Counted from the stretch's first letter, positions 34,053 through 43,211 are shown. The stretch is 64,000 bases of DNA from Bradyrhizobium sp. Ce-3 (GCF_022835695.1 NZ_BQUV01000008.1:310001-374000); one strand, 5' to 3'. Notes: generated by a model not told the origin, from the sequence alone. A program made the numbers and translations.

Positions 34053-34128
34053 GCAACCGCTATAGCCGCGGCCATGCGCCGCGACGACCCGCTTTGCGGA
34101 GACGACGTCCGGAAACGACCGCGTGGCG

Positions 34129-34602
34129 TCAGAGGCGCTTGGTCATGAACAGGCTGAGCGGATCGGGCGCGTAGCCGTCGAACGGCGGGCAGTCCCGGTA
34201 GCCGGCGGCTTGGTAGAGCCCGATCGCCTCCGGCTGCCGGATCCCGGTCTCGAGGCTGATGCGCGCGATCTGCCGGCTGCGCGCTGCCTCTTCCAGCGCC
34301 TCGAGCAGGCGGCGGCCGAGCCCCTGCCCGCGCGCATCGGCGCGCACGAACATCCGCTTCATCTCGGCATGCCCGGGCGCGATGAGGCGGAAGGCGATCG
34401 AGCCGAGCGCCTCACCGTCGCGCCGCGCGACGAGAAACACGGTGCCGGGGGCGGCGAGCGCCGCGACGTCGACGAGATGGTTGCTGTCGGGCGGATAGAG
34501 CGCCTCGAGATAGGCGTCCGACAGCGCGATCAGCCGCCGCACCTCCGGCTGCCTGGGGTCTTCGGGGCCGATGCTGATCTCACCCTTGCGCATCTCGGAC
34601 AT
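34129..34602 (-). CDS. GNAT family N-acetyltransferase
   Basis: A 157-residue cytoplasmic acetyltransferase. The acetyl-CoA loop is MFVRADARGQGLGRRLLEAL (R/Q-x-x-G-x-G/A form), preceded by VFLVARRDGEALGSIAFRL and followed by RISLETGIRQPEAIGLYQAAGYRDCPPF. The closing GYAPDPLSLFMTKRL is typical for uncharacterised GNATs. Substrate unknown. The ATG at 34602 gives the usual N-terminus; the frame to 34713 is longer without a ribosome site. Confidence 0.9.
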   Translation of the reverse strand: MSEMRKGEISIGPEDPRQPEVRRLIALSDAYLEALYPPDSNHLVDVAALAAPGTVFLVARRDGEALGSIAFRLIAPGHAEMKRMFVRADARGQGLGRRLLEALEEAARSRQIARISLETGIRQPEAIGLYQAAGYRDCPPFDGYAPDPLSLFMTKRL

Positions 34603-34777
34603 GGCTCGGCGCCTGCTGTTGGGGTCGCCGCCCGCAACTGTCCGACGGCGCCGCCACCCCGTCAATCTACGGGCCTGCGACCAAAAGACTTCGTGCCGCC
34701 GCAGTTCGGTCACCGAAAATTAAGGCTCGATTTAGTTTCGGGGATCATCCTTTGCGTCACCGAACACAGGTCACGCC

Positions 34778-35452
34778 ATGCAAGACCGCGAGCCGATCAA
34801 TCCTGGGAGCATCTGGCCAACGGATGTGACGGAGGGTCATTCGCCGGCGCAGACGGCGGACCTCTGGGATGTCTCAGGCGAAAACCACGATGCCGCCCTG
34901 CTGCTGCGGGAGCCGTTTGCCGACCGCATCGGCACCGCGCTGCTGGCGGCCACCGCGCTCGCCGCAGCCTTCGTGCTGGGATGGACCGGGGGCGCCAACT
35001 GGCACGACTTCGCAATGCCTGCCGCGGTCCCGGTGGCGCAGAAGGAGGCGCCGGTCCCGCACGTCGCCGAGGCGCCGCCGAACCGAAAGAGCGAGAGCCC
35101 GCGGCGGACCGCATCCAACGCCGAGCCATCAGTCACCGGCAGCATTCCCAAATCCGCCGCCAATCCACGGCCGCAGGCGCTGGGCGCAGCACCGACGACG
35201 CTGAACGCGCAAGCCATGGCGCTCGGGCCGAAGCCGGCGGTGGCAACAGCGCCGGAAACGCGGCCGAGCACTATCCCCGGATGGTCGGTGGTCGAGGTCC
35301 GTGACGGCACCGCCGTGCTGGAAGGGCCGGAGGGCGTCAAGATGGCCGCACGCGGCGACGTTGTCCCCGGCCTCGGACGGGTCGATTCCATCGTGCGCTG
35401 GGGCAACCGCTGGATCGTCGCCACGGCGAGCGGATTGGTCGCGACGCCCTGA
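34778..35452 (+). CDS. single-pass membrane protein with a C-terminal beta domain
   Basis: A 224-residue protein. Residues about 50-67 (ALLAATALAAAFVLGWTGGA) form one membrane segment, so the N-terminal 50 residues face the cytoplasm. A Pro/Ala-rich linker follows and the C-terminal 60 residues (PGWSVVEVRDGTAVLEGPEG, GDVVPGLGRVDSIVRWGNRW) form a small beta domain reminiscent of the periplasmic domains of GspC/PilP-type proteins. That likeness is only by eye. Function unknown and no secretion genes are adjacent. Confidence 0.7.
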   Translation: MQDREPINPGSIWPTDVTEGHSPAQTADLWDVSGENHDAALLLREPFADRIGTALLAATALAAAFVLGWTGGANWHDFAMPAAVPVAQKEAPVPHVAEAPPNRKSESPRRTASNAEPSVTGSIPKSAANPRPQALGAAPTTLNAQAMALGPKPAVATAPETRPSTIPGWSVVEVRDGTAVLEGPEGVKMAARGDVVPGLGRVDSIVRWGNRWIVATASGLVATP

Positions 35453-35467
35453 GCTGCGGATCGTTCC

Positions 35468-35884
35468 CTAGTTGCTGTTGATCACGAAACGCAGCGGCTT
35501 GCTTCCGATGAACGTGACCTGATCACCCTGCCGCCGCCAGCTCGTCATGTCGCCGAGCGCAGCCAGCAGATCCTTGTCGGCCTGCGCCCGCTCCGGCGTG
35601 CAGCTGCGGTTCTCCATCGCGCCGGGAACGAACACGATGGTGTTGCCGGCAACCGAGAACTGGCCCTTGCCGCCATCGCACCACAGTTCGAGGATCACCT
35701 CGCCATTGTCGCCGACCTCGATCGAGGGAATCCGCTTGGAGCCCGGCATGCGCGCGGCATCGAGCGTCATCACGAAACCGAACGGGAATTCTTCCTGGGC
35801 CCGCGCGGGCCCCGTGCCGACAGCCGCGGCAATCAGCGCCAATGCGGCCATGCCGCCGTTCAAAGCTCGCTTCATCGAGATCAT
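35468..35884 (-). CDS. exported META-like domain protein
   Basis: A 138-residue periplasmic protein. The signal is MISMKRALNGGMAALALIAA ending GPARA; the mature part reads FGFVMTLDAARMPGSKRIPS, DNGEVILELWCDGGKGQFSV, IVFVPGAMENRSCTPERAQA, and DQVTFIGSKPLRF. The W/C.G.G.....N....f....m..T...C pattern is that of the META (HslJ-like) domain. The role of such proteins is not known beyond a link to stress in E. coli. The ATG at 35884 has GGGGA 5 bases upstream. Confidence 0.8.
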   Translation of the reverse strand: MISMKRALNGGMAALALIAAAVGTGPARAQEEFPFGFVMTLDAARMPGSKRIPSIEVGDNGEVILELWCDGGKGQFSVAGNTIVFVPGAMENRSCTPERAQADKDLLAALGDMTSWRRQGDQVTFIGSKPLRFVINSN

Positions 35885-35974
35885 GCCATTCCCCGCAATT
35901 GCGACCGCCCTTGTATGGGACGAGGCCGCGATTGGCCAGAATGGCGGCGCGAGAAAAAGCGCTTGAAAAGCAAA

Positions 35975-36002
35975 ATCCCCGCGGGCTCGCACCCGCGGGG
36001 AT
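35975..36002 (-). terminator. intrinsic terminator of the permease gene (minus strand)
   Basis: Arms ATCCCCGCGGG and CCCGCGGGGAT around CTCGCA; on the minus strand followed by TTTGCTTTTC. It lies 27 bases after the permease stop. Confidence 0.85.
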
Positions 36003-36028
36003 CCTGGTTTCGGCGACGCCTCGCCGCG

Positions 36029-37699
36029 TTATTTCAGGACCATCGCCGTGAACGGATAGACATAGGCCTGCAGGGTCACGAACAGACCGACCAGGCACGC
36101 CAGCACGATCGAGTGCACGAATACGTAGCGCAGGATCGTGCCCTCGTGGCCGTACCAGTTGGTTGCGGTCGAGGCGACCACGATCGATTGCGCGTCGATC
36201 ATCTTGCCCATCACGCCGCCCGAGGAGTTCGCCGCCGCCATCAGGATCGGCGGCAGGCCGAGCTGCTCGGAGGTGATCTTCTGCAGATTGCCGAACAGGA
36301 TGTTGGAGGCGGTATCCGATCCGGTCAGCGCCACCCCGAGCCAGCCGAGCAAGGTGCCGAAGAAGGGATAGAGCACGCCGGTCGCGGCGAAGGCGAGGCC
36401 GAGCGTGGCGTCGACACCGGACAGCCGGGTCAGCGTGCCGATCGCCAGCATCGCCGAGATCGTGATCAGCGAGATCGCGCAGAGGCGGATGGTGCGGCCA
36501 TATTCGGAGATCATCTTCAGCGGCGAAAAGCCCGCCAGGAAGCCCGAAATGATCGCAGCAACCAGCATGCCGGTGCCGGTGAACGACAGGTAGGTGAAGC
36601 CGAACACGGCACCTTCCGGCGTCGGCTTGGCGGCCACCGGCGGCACCTTGAGGATCAGCTTGTCGAGCTCGGGCACCGGATAGTTCCAGACGAAGTTGGC
36701 GTTCGCCCAGGTCTTGAAGGCGCCGTTGCCCCAGATCAGCATCAGCACGCAGACGATGATCCACGGCAGCAGCGCGCTCCACAGCTCGCGCTGCGTCAGC
36801 GGCGTCTTGTCCATCGGCGGAGCGGCCTGCATCGTCGCCGCCGATTCATCGCGGCCGCGCAGCGCCGGCGACAGCCAGAGCTGCCGCGGCTGCCACACCT
36901 TCAGGAACAGGATCAGCGCGCCCATCGAGATCAGCGACGCCCCGATGTCGACGATCCAGGGGTTGATGTAGTTCGAGATCACATATTGCGGGATCGCAAA
37001 CGACACGCCGGTGACCAGGATCGCCGGCCACACTTCCTTCATGCCGCGCCAGCCCGCGAACGCCCACACCACCCAGAACGGCACGATCAGCGAGAACAGC
37101 GGCAGCTGCCGCCCGACCATGGCGCCGAGGATGTAGGGATCGAGCCCGGTGACCGAGGCGAGGCCCTGGATCGGCGTGCCCAGCGCACCGAACGCGACCG
37201 GCGCGGTGTTGGCGATCAGCGACAGGCCGGAGGCCGCGAGCGGCGAGAAGCCGAGGCCGATCAGCACCGAACCGGTGATCGCGACCGGCGTGCCGAAGCC
37301 CGAGGCGCCCTCGAAGAAGGCGCCGAACGAGAACGCGATCAGGAGAAGCTGCAGCCGGCGATCCTCGGTGACGCCACCGACCGCCCGCTTGAGCAACTCG
37401 AACTGGCCGGTTGCGACCGTGAGCTGGTAAAGGAAGATGACGTTGAGAACGATCCATCCGATCGGGAAGAAGCCGGAGACGATGCCGAGCACCGAAGCGC
37501 GGATCGACATGTTGGCCGGCATCGTGAACACGAAGATCGCGATCAGATTGGTCAGAATGACTGCGATGATGGCCGCGATATGCGCCTTGACCTTGCCGCT
37601 GGCGATCATGACCAGCAGCGTGACCACGGGAATGGCGGCGGCGACCGTCGACAGCCCAGCATTGCCCAGCGGATTGTAGATTTGATTCCAGGTGTTCAT
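36029..37699 (-). CDS. lldP: L-lactate/glycolate permease (LctP family)
   Basis: A 556-residue inner-membrane proton symporter of the LctP family, with about 13 hydrophobic helices. It starts MNTWNQIYNPLGNAGLSTVA and carries FEGASGFGTPVAITGSVLIG, VAFGALGTPIQGLASVTGLD and the C-terminal LGWLGVALTGSDTASNILFG, all LldP/GlcA hallmarks. In E. coli GlcA and LldP both take up glycolate and lactate. With glcF, glcE and glcD 6-13 kb away on the same strand, glycolate uptake is a reasonable assignment, but lactate cannot be excluded. Confidence 0.92.
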   Translation of the reverse strand: MNTWNQIYNPLGNAGLSTVAAAIPVVTLLVMIASGKVKAHIAAIIAVILTNLIAIFVFTMPANMSIRASVLGIVSGFFPIGWIVLNVIFLYQLTVATGQFELLKRAVGGVTEDRRLQLLLIAFSFGAFFEGASGFGTPVAITGSVLIGLGFSPLAASGLSLIANTAPVAFGALGTPIQGLASVTGLDPYILGAMVGRQLPLFSLIVPFWVVWAFAGWRGMKEVWPAILVTGVSFAIPQYVISNYINPWIVDIGASLISMGALILFLKVWQPRQLWLSPALRGRDESAATMQAAPPMDKTPLTQRELWSALLPWIIVCVLMLIWGNGAFKTWANANFVWNYPVPELDKLILKVPPVAAKPTPEGAVFGFTYLSFTGTGMLVAAIISGFLAGFSPLKMISEYGRTIRLCAISLITISAMLAIGTLTRLSGVDATLGLAFAATGVLYPFFGTLLGWLGVALTGSDTASNILFGNLQKITSEQLGLPPILMAAANSSGGVMGKMIDAQSIVVASTATNWYGHEGTILRYVFVHSIVLACLVGLFVTLQAYVYPFTAMVLK

Positions 37700-38008
37700 C
37701 TCGGGTCCTCCCCATGTTCTTATGCAGCGCGCCGGCCCGGTGCAGGCAGGCGCCGCTGGTGCGATTGCGGGAGTCCGTCGAGAAAAGTTGTAGCCCCGGC
37801 TCGCGAATGAACGATCGGTAAGGATCGCTCACATCCTCGCGAAAAATCGAAGGTCCCCCGCCCCTCGCCGTTGTCGTCATGCTAGGGTTGACTCGATCGC
37901 CGGGACAAGCCAACGCTTGCATGCCAGACCTACGACTTTAGTCGAGGTGCACTGCGATTGTCCCGATTCTTCAGGCCGTTGCGGCCGCTTCCCCGGAGAC
38001 GATAATCT
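37700..38008. other. divergent promoter region between the permease and the ABC transporter
   Basis: About 309 bases between two start codons pointing away from each other. I see no gene and no perfect palindrome longer than six bases. The last bases hold CCCCGGAGACGATAATCT before the GTG start of the transporter. Confidence 0.5.
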
Positions 38009-39751
38009 GTGAACAACATTCGCTCGACGCTCGCGACGGTGTGGCGCATCGCCTCGCCCTATTTCAACTCCGACGACAAATGGGCGGGCCGCGGACTGTT
38101 GGCCGCGGTGGTGGTCATCGAGCTCGCCAGCGTCTTCTTGACCGTGCTGTTCAACCGCTGGAACAATGTCTTCTACACCGCGCTGCAGGAGCGTGATCAG
38201 GCGGTCTTCACCTATCAGATCGGTTATTTCTGCGTGCTCGCGGCGTTCTGGATCGGCCTGAAGGTCTACCAGCTCTATCTCAATCAATGGCTGCAGATCC
38301 GCTGGCGGCGCTGGATGACCACGCGCTATCTCGGCGACTGGCTGCACGATGCCAACCACTATCGGATGCAGTTGCTCGGCGATGCCGCCGACAACCCCGA
38401 CCAGCGTATCGCCGACGACACCCAGCGCTTCGTCGAGCAGACCCTGACGCTCGGGATCGGCTTGCTGAGCGCGGTGGTGACGCTGGCCTCCTTCGTGGTC
38501 ATCCTGTGGGGTCTGTCCAATCAGGCGCCGCTGCATCTGTTCGGCAAGGACATCGCGCTGCCCGGCTATCTGGTATGGGGCGCGCTGATCTACGCGACGC
38601 TCGGAACGGTCCTGACCCATCTGATCGGCAGGCCGCTGGTCGATCTCAACTTCCGGCAGCAACGGTTCGAAGCCGATTTCCGTTTCAACCTGGTGCGGAC
38701 CCGCGAGAACGCCGAACAGATCGCACTGCTGCACGGCGAACCGGCCGAGCGCACCCGATTGCTCGATCGCTTCGGCTTCGTGGTCGGAAACTGGCTCGAC
38801 ATCATGCAGCGAACCAAGAAGCTGACCGCGTTCACCGCGACCTATTCGCAGGCCGCCGTGATCTTCCCTTACGTGTTGATCGCGCCGGCCTATTTCGCCA
38901 ACAAGATCCAGCTCGGCGGCATGATGCAGACCGCGTCCGCCTTCAGCAGCGTGCAGGATTCACTGTCGTTCTTCATCTCGGCCTACCGGACGCTGGCCGA
39001 ATGGCAAGCGGTGATCGCGCGTCTCGACGGCTTCGAGAATTCGATCCGCGGCGGCGATGCGCTCGCGCAGCGGCAGGACATCATCCACGTCAAACCGGCG
39101 GGCGGCGACGCGATCGATCTCGACGATCTCCTGGTCACGCTGCCGGACGGCAAGCCGTTGCTCGCGGCTGACGGCTTCAGCCTTCGCGACAATGAACGCA
39201 CCCTTGTCACCGGCCCCTCCGGCGCCGGCAAGTCGACGCTGTTCCGCGCGATGGCCGGCATCTGGCCGTTCGGCCGCGGCGCGGTCCAGGTCCCCGCCAA
39301 TGCCAGCCTGATGATGCTGCCGCAACGTCCCTATCTGCCGATCGGCTCGCTGCACGATGCGGTGGTCTATCCGGGCCAGGCTGCGAACTATGATGCAGGA
39401 CGGGTCCGCGAGGTCCTCGCCGCCGTCGGACTGCCGCAGCTCGCGGCGCGGCTCGAGGAACAGGCGCACTGGAACCGGATGCTGTCGCTCGGCGAGCAGC
39501 AGCGGCTTGGCATCGCCCGCGCGCTGCTGCATGCGCCGCAATTCCTGTTCCTCGACGAGGCGACGGCCTCGCTCGACGAGCCGTCGGAAGCGGCGCTGTA
39601 CAGGCTGATCGCCGACAGGCTGCCCGGCACGACCGTGGTTTCGATCGGCCATCGCTCGACGCTCGACGCCTTCCACCAGCGCAATGTCGCGCTGGTCCGC
39701 GACGGCGACCGCTTCACCCTGCGTGACGCGGTCAAGGTCGGCGCGTCGTAA
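38009..39751 (+). CDS. SbmA/BacA-related ABC transporter (fused permease-ATPase)
   Basis: A 580-residue half-transporter. Residues 1-330 form the SbmA/BacA-like membrane domain (YFNSDDKWAGRGLLAAVVVI, VFLTVLFNRWNNVFYTALQE, NQWLQIRWRRWMTTRYLGDW, DNPDQRIADDTQRFVEQTLT). The ATPase follows with Walker A GPSGAGKSTLFRA (about 401-413), signature LSLGEQQRLGIARALL and Walker B FLFLDEAT. This YddA/BclA layout is the one used by Bradyrhizobium BclA for peptide uptake during symbiosis, and by transporters of very-long-chain fatty acids. Which one this is cannot be told. GTG start after CCGGAGA. Confidence 0.88.
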   Translation: MNNIRSTLATVWRIASPYFNSDDKWAGRGLLAAVVVIELASVFLTVLFNRWNNVFYTALQERDQAVFTYQIGYFCVLAAFWIGLKVYQLYLNQWLQIRWRRWMTTRYLGDWLHDANHYRMQLLGDAADNPDQRIADDTQRFVEQTLTLGIGLLSAVVTLASFVVILWGLSNQAPLHLFGKDIALPGYLVWGALIYATLGTVLTHLIGRPLVDLNFRQQRFEADFRFNLVRTRENAEQIALLHGEPAERTRLLDRFGFVVGNWLDIMQRTKKLTAFTATYSQAAVIFPYVLIAPAYFANKIQLGGMMQTASAFSSVQDSLSFFISAYRTLAEWQAVIARLDGFENSIRGGDALAQRQDIIHVKPAGGDAIDLDDLLVTLPDGKPLLAADGFSLRDNERTLVTGPSGAGKSTLFRAMAGIWPFGRGAVQVPANASLMMLPQRPYLPIGSLHDAVVYPGQAANYDAGRVREVLAAVGLPQLAARLEEQAHWNRMLSLGEQQRLGIARALLHAPQFLFLDEATASLDEPSEAALYRLIADRLPGTTVVSIGHRSTLDAFHQRNVALVRDGDRFTLRDAVKVGAS

Positions 39752-39788
39752 GGCGCGCGACGGATTCAGCGAGGCCCGCAAAAACAAA

Positions 39789-39814
39789 AGGGCGGCAGAT
39801 TGCTCTGCCGCCCT
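39789..39814. terminator. bidirectional terminator between the ABC transporter and the porin
   Basis: Arms AGGGCGGCAGA and TCTGCCGCCCT around TTGC. On the minus strand TTTTGTTTTT follows, so it mainly serves the porin gene ending at 39836. Confidence 0.88.
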
Positions 39815-39835
39815 CTCGGTCTCCGGAAGGAGAGA

Positions 39836-40831
39836 TTACTTCAGGTTGGACATCGCGGTCAGGTCGACCGAGAGCTTGGCGATACCCGCCGCGCCGCACC
39901 AATTGGAGCTCGTGCCACCCGGATTGATCGGGGTGACCGCAGTGGTTCCGCCGGCGGTGAAGTCGCTGGTGAAGGCAGAGCAATCACCCTTCGACATGTC
40001 GGTGTCGGAGTAGCGCAGATCGAGCGTGAACACCTTGTAGGTGAAGCCGATGCCGATGTTCCAGGTGTTGTAGTCGGCATACTTGATGCCGTTCGGGAAC
40101 GCCGGGACGCCGTAGAAGCTGTCGGAGGTGCCGAGCCACTGCCGACCGAACTCACCCGACACATACATGCCGACGCCGCTCGAACCGAACACGGTGCTGG
40201 GCGCGGTGTACTTGCCGATGATCGACGAGTAGTTGCCCCAGGCGCCGGTGTTGAGGAAGTTCGGCGAGTAGTACTCGTTGATGGTGAACGCCCAGTTGTC
40301 GTTGATGGTCCAGGTCGCCTTGCCATAGACTTCGAAGAACGAGACGTCCTTCTTCATGACGGCGAGGTTGGTGAGGGTATTGGCCTGGCACTCGGCGCTC
40401 AGCGGATTGCCGGCGAAGTCGGCCACGGCACCGCCGCCGTAGTAGCAGGTTCCACCCGGATACAGGTAACCCCAGACACCGATGTCGAAGGCGAAGGCGC
40501 CGAAGGTCGGGCGGATACCGCCGTAGACGTCGACTTCAGCCGCCGCGCGGTTGGCGAAGGAGATGCTTTCGGTCGACGTACCGACGTAGAGCTGCAGGTC
40601 CTTGCTGACGTTGTAACGCGGCTCGAAATAGGCGGTGACCGACGGATTGTGGTTCGACTGGGTGACGCCGCGGAAGATGTAGTCGCTCATGATGCCTGCG
40701 CCGAAGGCGATGTCCCACGGGTCGAACGGAGCCGGCGGCGGCGCCTTGACGGCCTTCACCGCCATGTCAGCTGCCATTGCCGAGCTCGAAATCATTGCTA
40801 GCGCCGTTGCTAACAAAGCCAGTTTCTTCAT
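39836..40831 (-). CDS. TorF-family putative outer-membrane porin
   Basis: A 331-residue outer-membrane beta-barrel candidate. The signal is MKKLALLATALAMISSSAMA, then a short Pro/Lys linker and alternating amphipathic strands: IAFGAGIMSDYIFRGVTQSN, PSVTAYFEPRYNVSKDLQLY, AFAFDIGVWGYLYPG, FFEVYGKATWTINDNWAFTI, and NTWNIGIGFTYKVFTLDLRY. The SDYxFRGVTQS motif is the mark of the TorF/TIGR02001 family. Four cysteines (GTCYYGG, AECQANT, GDCSAF, NWCGAAG) are unusual for a barrel and may form loop disulfides. The start at 40831 has GGGGA 5 bases upstream. Confidence 0.88.
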   Translation of the reverse strand: MKKLALLATALAMISSSAMAADMAVKAVKAPPPAPFDPWDIAFGAGIMSDYIFRGVTQSNHNPSVTAYFEPRYNVSKDLQLYVGTSTESISFANRAAAEVDVYGGIRPTFGAFAFDIGVWGYLYPGGTCYYGGGAVADFAGNPLSAECQANTLTNLAVMKKDVSFFEVYGKATWTINDNWAFTINEYYSPNFLNTGAWGNYSSIIGKYTAPSTVFGSSGVGMYVSGEFGRQWLGTSDSFYGVPAFPNGIKYADYNTWNIGIGFTYKVFTLDLRYSDTDMSKGDCSAFTSDFTAGGTTAVTPINPGGTSSNWCGAAGIAKLSVDLTAMSNLK

Positions 40832-41181
40832 GACGATCCCCATCTACTGTTCCAGACAGCCCAGCTCCGGTGGCCCCCAGGGCGTGCGATAACGGACTGC
40901 AACTAAATCGCGTGGATCAATCTGAGGCCCGTGCACGGTACCGTGAAGCCAAAAAGACATGCATGTGCCGACTTTTTAGGCGTTCTAGCGATCTTGTCGC
41001 ATGTTGATTTGCGGGTGTTGCATTTGCACAACAAGCCGGAAGCTCCCGTACGGGTTGAACCGCTCATCCGGCGCTGGCGACGAGCCACAGCTGGCCGGAT
41101 CACCAAGCGCCGGCGCGAATCGCCATGCCCGCAAGACCACGGACTGCCGGCACGAGACACGGGCTGCCGCCGGCACGGAAA
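40832..41181. other. gap of about 350 bases upstream of the porin
   Basis: No convincing gene. It should contain the porin promoter. Frames in it are short and without ribosome sites. The last part before 41182 is downstream of the histone-like gene. Confidence 0.45.
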
Positions 41182-41208
41182 AAGCCGCAGCGGCGTCCGC
41201 TGCGGCTT
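41182..41208 (-). terminator. intrinsic terminator of the histone-like gene (minus strand)
   Basis: Arms AAGCCGCAGCGG and CCGCTGCGGCTT around CGT; the minus strand continues TTTCC after a run of five T including the stem end. Confidence 0.88.
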
Positions 41209-41235
41209 CGATCGGTTGAACCGGTTCAGTTTCGG

Positions 41236-41649
41236 TTAGTGGTGCTCGCCCTCTGAGGTGCCCCAGCTCGGCGCCGGTTCGTGGCTCGGCGTGGCCCAGC
41301 TTGGAGCCGGCTGCGGAGCCGGCTCGGGCGCCGGAGGTGCAGCGACCGGGGCGGCCGGCTTCGGCGCGGCGGCCTTCTTCGGTGCGCTCGCCTTGGCAGC
41401 CTTCTTGGCGGCTTTCTTTGCGGCCTTCTTGGGCGCGGCCTTCTTCGGAGCGGCCTTCTTTGCAGCCTTCTTGGCTGACTTCTTCGCCGATTTCTTTGCG
41501 GATTTCTTGGCCGATTTCTTCGCCGATTTCTTGGCAGACTTCTTCGCAGCCTTCTTGGCCGACTTCTTCGCGGACTTCTTCTTCGCCGCTACCGCCTTCT
41601 TGGCCTTTTTGGCCTTCTTGCTTTTCTTCGCCTTCTTCGCCTTCGCCAT
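41236..41649 (-). CDS. histone H1-like Lys/Ala-rich DNA-binding protein
   Basis: A 137-residue, extremely basic protein. After MAKAKKAKKSKKAKKAKK come about twelve KKSAKKSAKK/KKAAKKAAPK repeats to residue 95, then a Pro/Ala linker and a short C-terminal region with a duplicated PSWGT/PSWAT-HEP motif ending in EGEHH. The Lys/Ala part is like the C-terminal tail of eukaryotic H1 and bacterial Hc1/AlgP-type proteins, which bind DNA without sequence preference. The underlying DNA is repetitive and could vary in length between strains. GGAGGACCACG precedes the ATG; a terminator follows. Confidence 0.88.
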   Translation of the reverse strand: MAKAKKAKKSKKAKKAKKAVAAKKKSAKKSAKKAAKKSAKKSAKKSAKKSAKKSAKKSAKKAAKKAAPKKAAPKKAAKKAAKKAAKASAPKKAAAPKPAAPVAAPPAPEPAPQPAPSWATPSHEPAPSWGTSEGEHH

Positions 41650-41811
41650 CGTGGTCCTCCTGTTGCCGCTATGTGAGTCCACCGGGCGCATTGAAGTGAT
41701 CGCTTGCCGAACCTTGGCTGCACCTCGGAAGAGACAGCCTCCACTTCGCTTGTCGGGCATGATGGCCGCGCGATCGCTTCGCGTCTGTGGCTGAGGAAGC
41801 GCCGGTCCTTC

Positions 41812-41854
41812 ACACTGCGTCAGACACTTTGCGTCAGGAGACACTTTGCGTCAG
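41812..41854. repeat. three tandem copies of ACACTTTGCGTCAG
   Basis: Copies are ACACTGCGTCAG (41812-41823, lacking TT), ACACTTTGCGTCAG (41824-41837) and, after GAG, ACACTTTGCGTCAG (41841-41854). They lie about 165-205 bases upstream of the histone-like gene and 41 bases after the glcF stop. Possible operator or recent slippage product. Confidence 0.8.
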
Positions 41855-41894
41855 GGCAAGGTTGAGGTCCGGATCATGCTCGAATGGCAGTCGA

Positions 41895-43211
41895 TCAATT
41901 CAATCCTGGCCGGGGACCTCCTGTCGCCCAATCGAGAAGCTCAATCGTGTGCACCACAGGAACTGACGTACCGCCGGCAATCTGAACCATGCAGCCAATA
42001 TTGCCCGCAGCGATCATGTCCGGTTTGACAAGCGCAATATTGGCGACCTTGCGATCGCGCAATCTGCTCGCAATGTCGGGCTGGAGAATGTTGTAGGTCC
42101 CCGCCGAACCGCAACACAAATGGCTCTCAGGCACATCTTTCACCACGAATCCATTCTTGGAAAGCAATTCTTTCGGAAGTTGAGTGATTTTCTGCCCATG
42201 CTGCAACGAACAAGCTGAATGATAGGCGACGGTGACGTCGCCTTTCTGCGTTGAAGGCGCGAGCTCGAGGCCAGCGAGATACTCGGTGATATCCTTTGCC
42301 AGCGCCGAGATTCGCTTGGCGGCTTCAGCGAATGTTTTGTCCTCGCGCAGCAGGTAGCCGTAGTCTTTGACAACTGTCCCACAGCCCGAGGTCGTCACCA
42401 GGATGGCGTCGAGCCCGTTCTGGTCCGCTTCCCTTTGCCACACCGAGACGTTGCCGCGTGCGCGCGCCAGCGCGTCGCCGTCCTGTCCCATGTGATGGGT
42501 CAGCGCGCCGCAGCATTGCTCGTCCTTGACCAGCACCACCTCGACGCCGTGCCGGGTCAGGACGTTGATCGCGGCCTGATTGATGCGTGGCGCGAGCACC
42601 TGCTGGGCGCAGCCCTGCAGCAGCGCGACGCGGCCGCGCCGCCGGCCGATCGGCGCAAACACGGTTCCCGCAGCCGGCCCCGGCTGCGGCAGCCCGCGCG
42701 GCGCCAGCGCCAGCATCGCCTTGATCCGCCGCAGCAGGCCGGGGCTTGCCGCGCCGACCGACGGCGTCGGCAGCAGCGCCGTGAACGGACGGGCGAGCCC
42801 GGCCAGGATCATGCTGATCCGGAACAGGCCCGGCCGCGGCAGCACGTAGGCGAGCACCGACCGCAGCAGCCGCTCGGTCAGCGGACGTTGGTAGTCCCGC
42901 TCGATCCGGACCCGGGCCTGGTCGACGAGGTGCATGTAGTTCACGCCCGAGGGACAGGTGGTCATGCAGGCGAGGCACGACAGGCAGCGGTCGATATGCT
43001 TGACCACGTCCGCCGTCGGCGGCGTGTCCCTCTCCAGCATCTCCTTGATCAGGTAGATGCGGCCGCGCGGGCTATCGAGCTCGTCGCCGAGCAGCACATA
43101 GGTCGGGCAGGTCGCGGTGCAAAAGCCGCAATGCACGCAGGCGCGCAGGATCTTGTCGGCTTCCTGGATGTCGGGATCGGCAAGCTGCGCCAGGCTAAAC
43201 TCGGTCTTCAT
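41895..43211 (-). CDS. glcF: glycolate oxidase iron-sulfur subunit
   Basis: A 438-residue subunit of the glycolate dehydrogenase complex. Two [4Fe-4S] motifs are present: CVHCGFCTATCP (Cys25, 28, 31, 35) and CLSCLACMTTCP (Cys76, 79, 82, 86). Two CCG domains follow (LLQGCAQQVLAPRINQAAIN with DEQCCGALTHHMGQDGDA, and YHSACSLQHGQKI with ESHLCCGSAGTYNIL). The start overlaps the stop of glcE by 4 bases. It passes electrons from GlcD/GlcE to the quinone pool at the inner membrane. Confidence 0.96.
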   Translation of the reverse strand: MKTEFSLAQLADPDIQEADKILRACVHCGFCTATCPTYVLLGDELDSPRGRIYLIKEMLERDTPPTADVVKHIDRCLSCLACMTTCPSGVNYMHLVDQARVRIERDYQRPLTERLLRSVLAYVLPRPGLFRISMILAGLARPFTALLPTPSVGAASPGLLRRIKAMLALAPRGLPQPGPAAGTVFAPIGRRRGRVALLQGCAQQVLAPRINQAAINVLTRHGVEVVLVKDEQCCGALTHHMGQDGDALARARGNVSVWQREADQNGLDAILVTTSGCGTVVKDYGYLLREDKTFAEAAKRISALAKDITEYLAGLELAPSTQKGDVTVAYHSACSLQHGQKITQLPKELLSKNGFVVKDVPESHLCCGSAGTYNILQPDIASRLRDRKVANIALVKPDMIAAGNIGCMVQIAGGTSVPVVHTIELLDWATGGPRPGLN

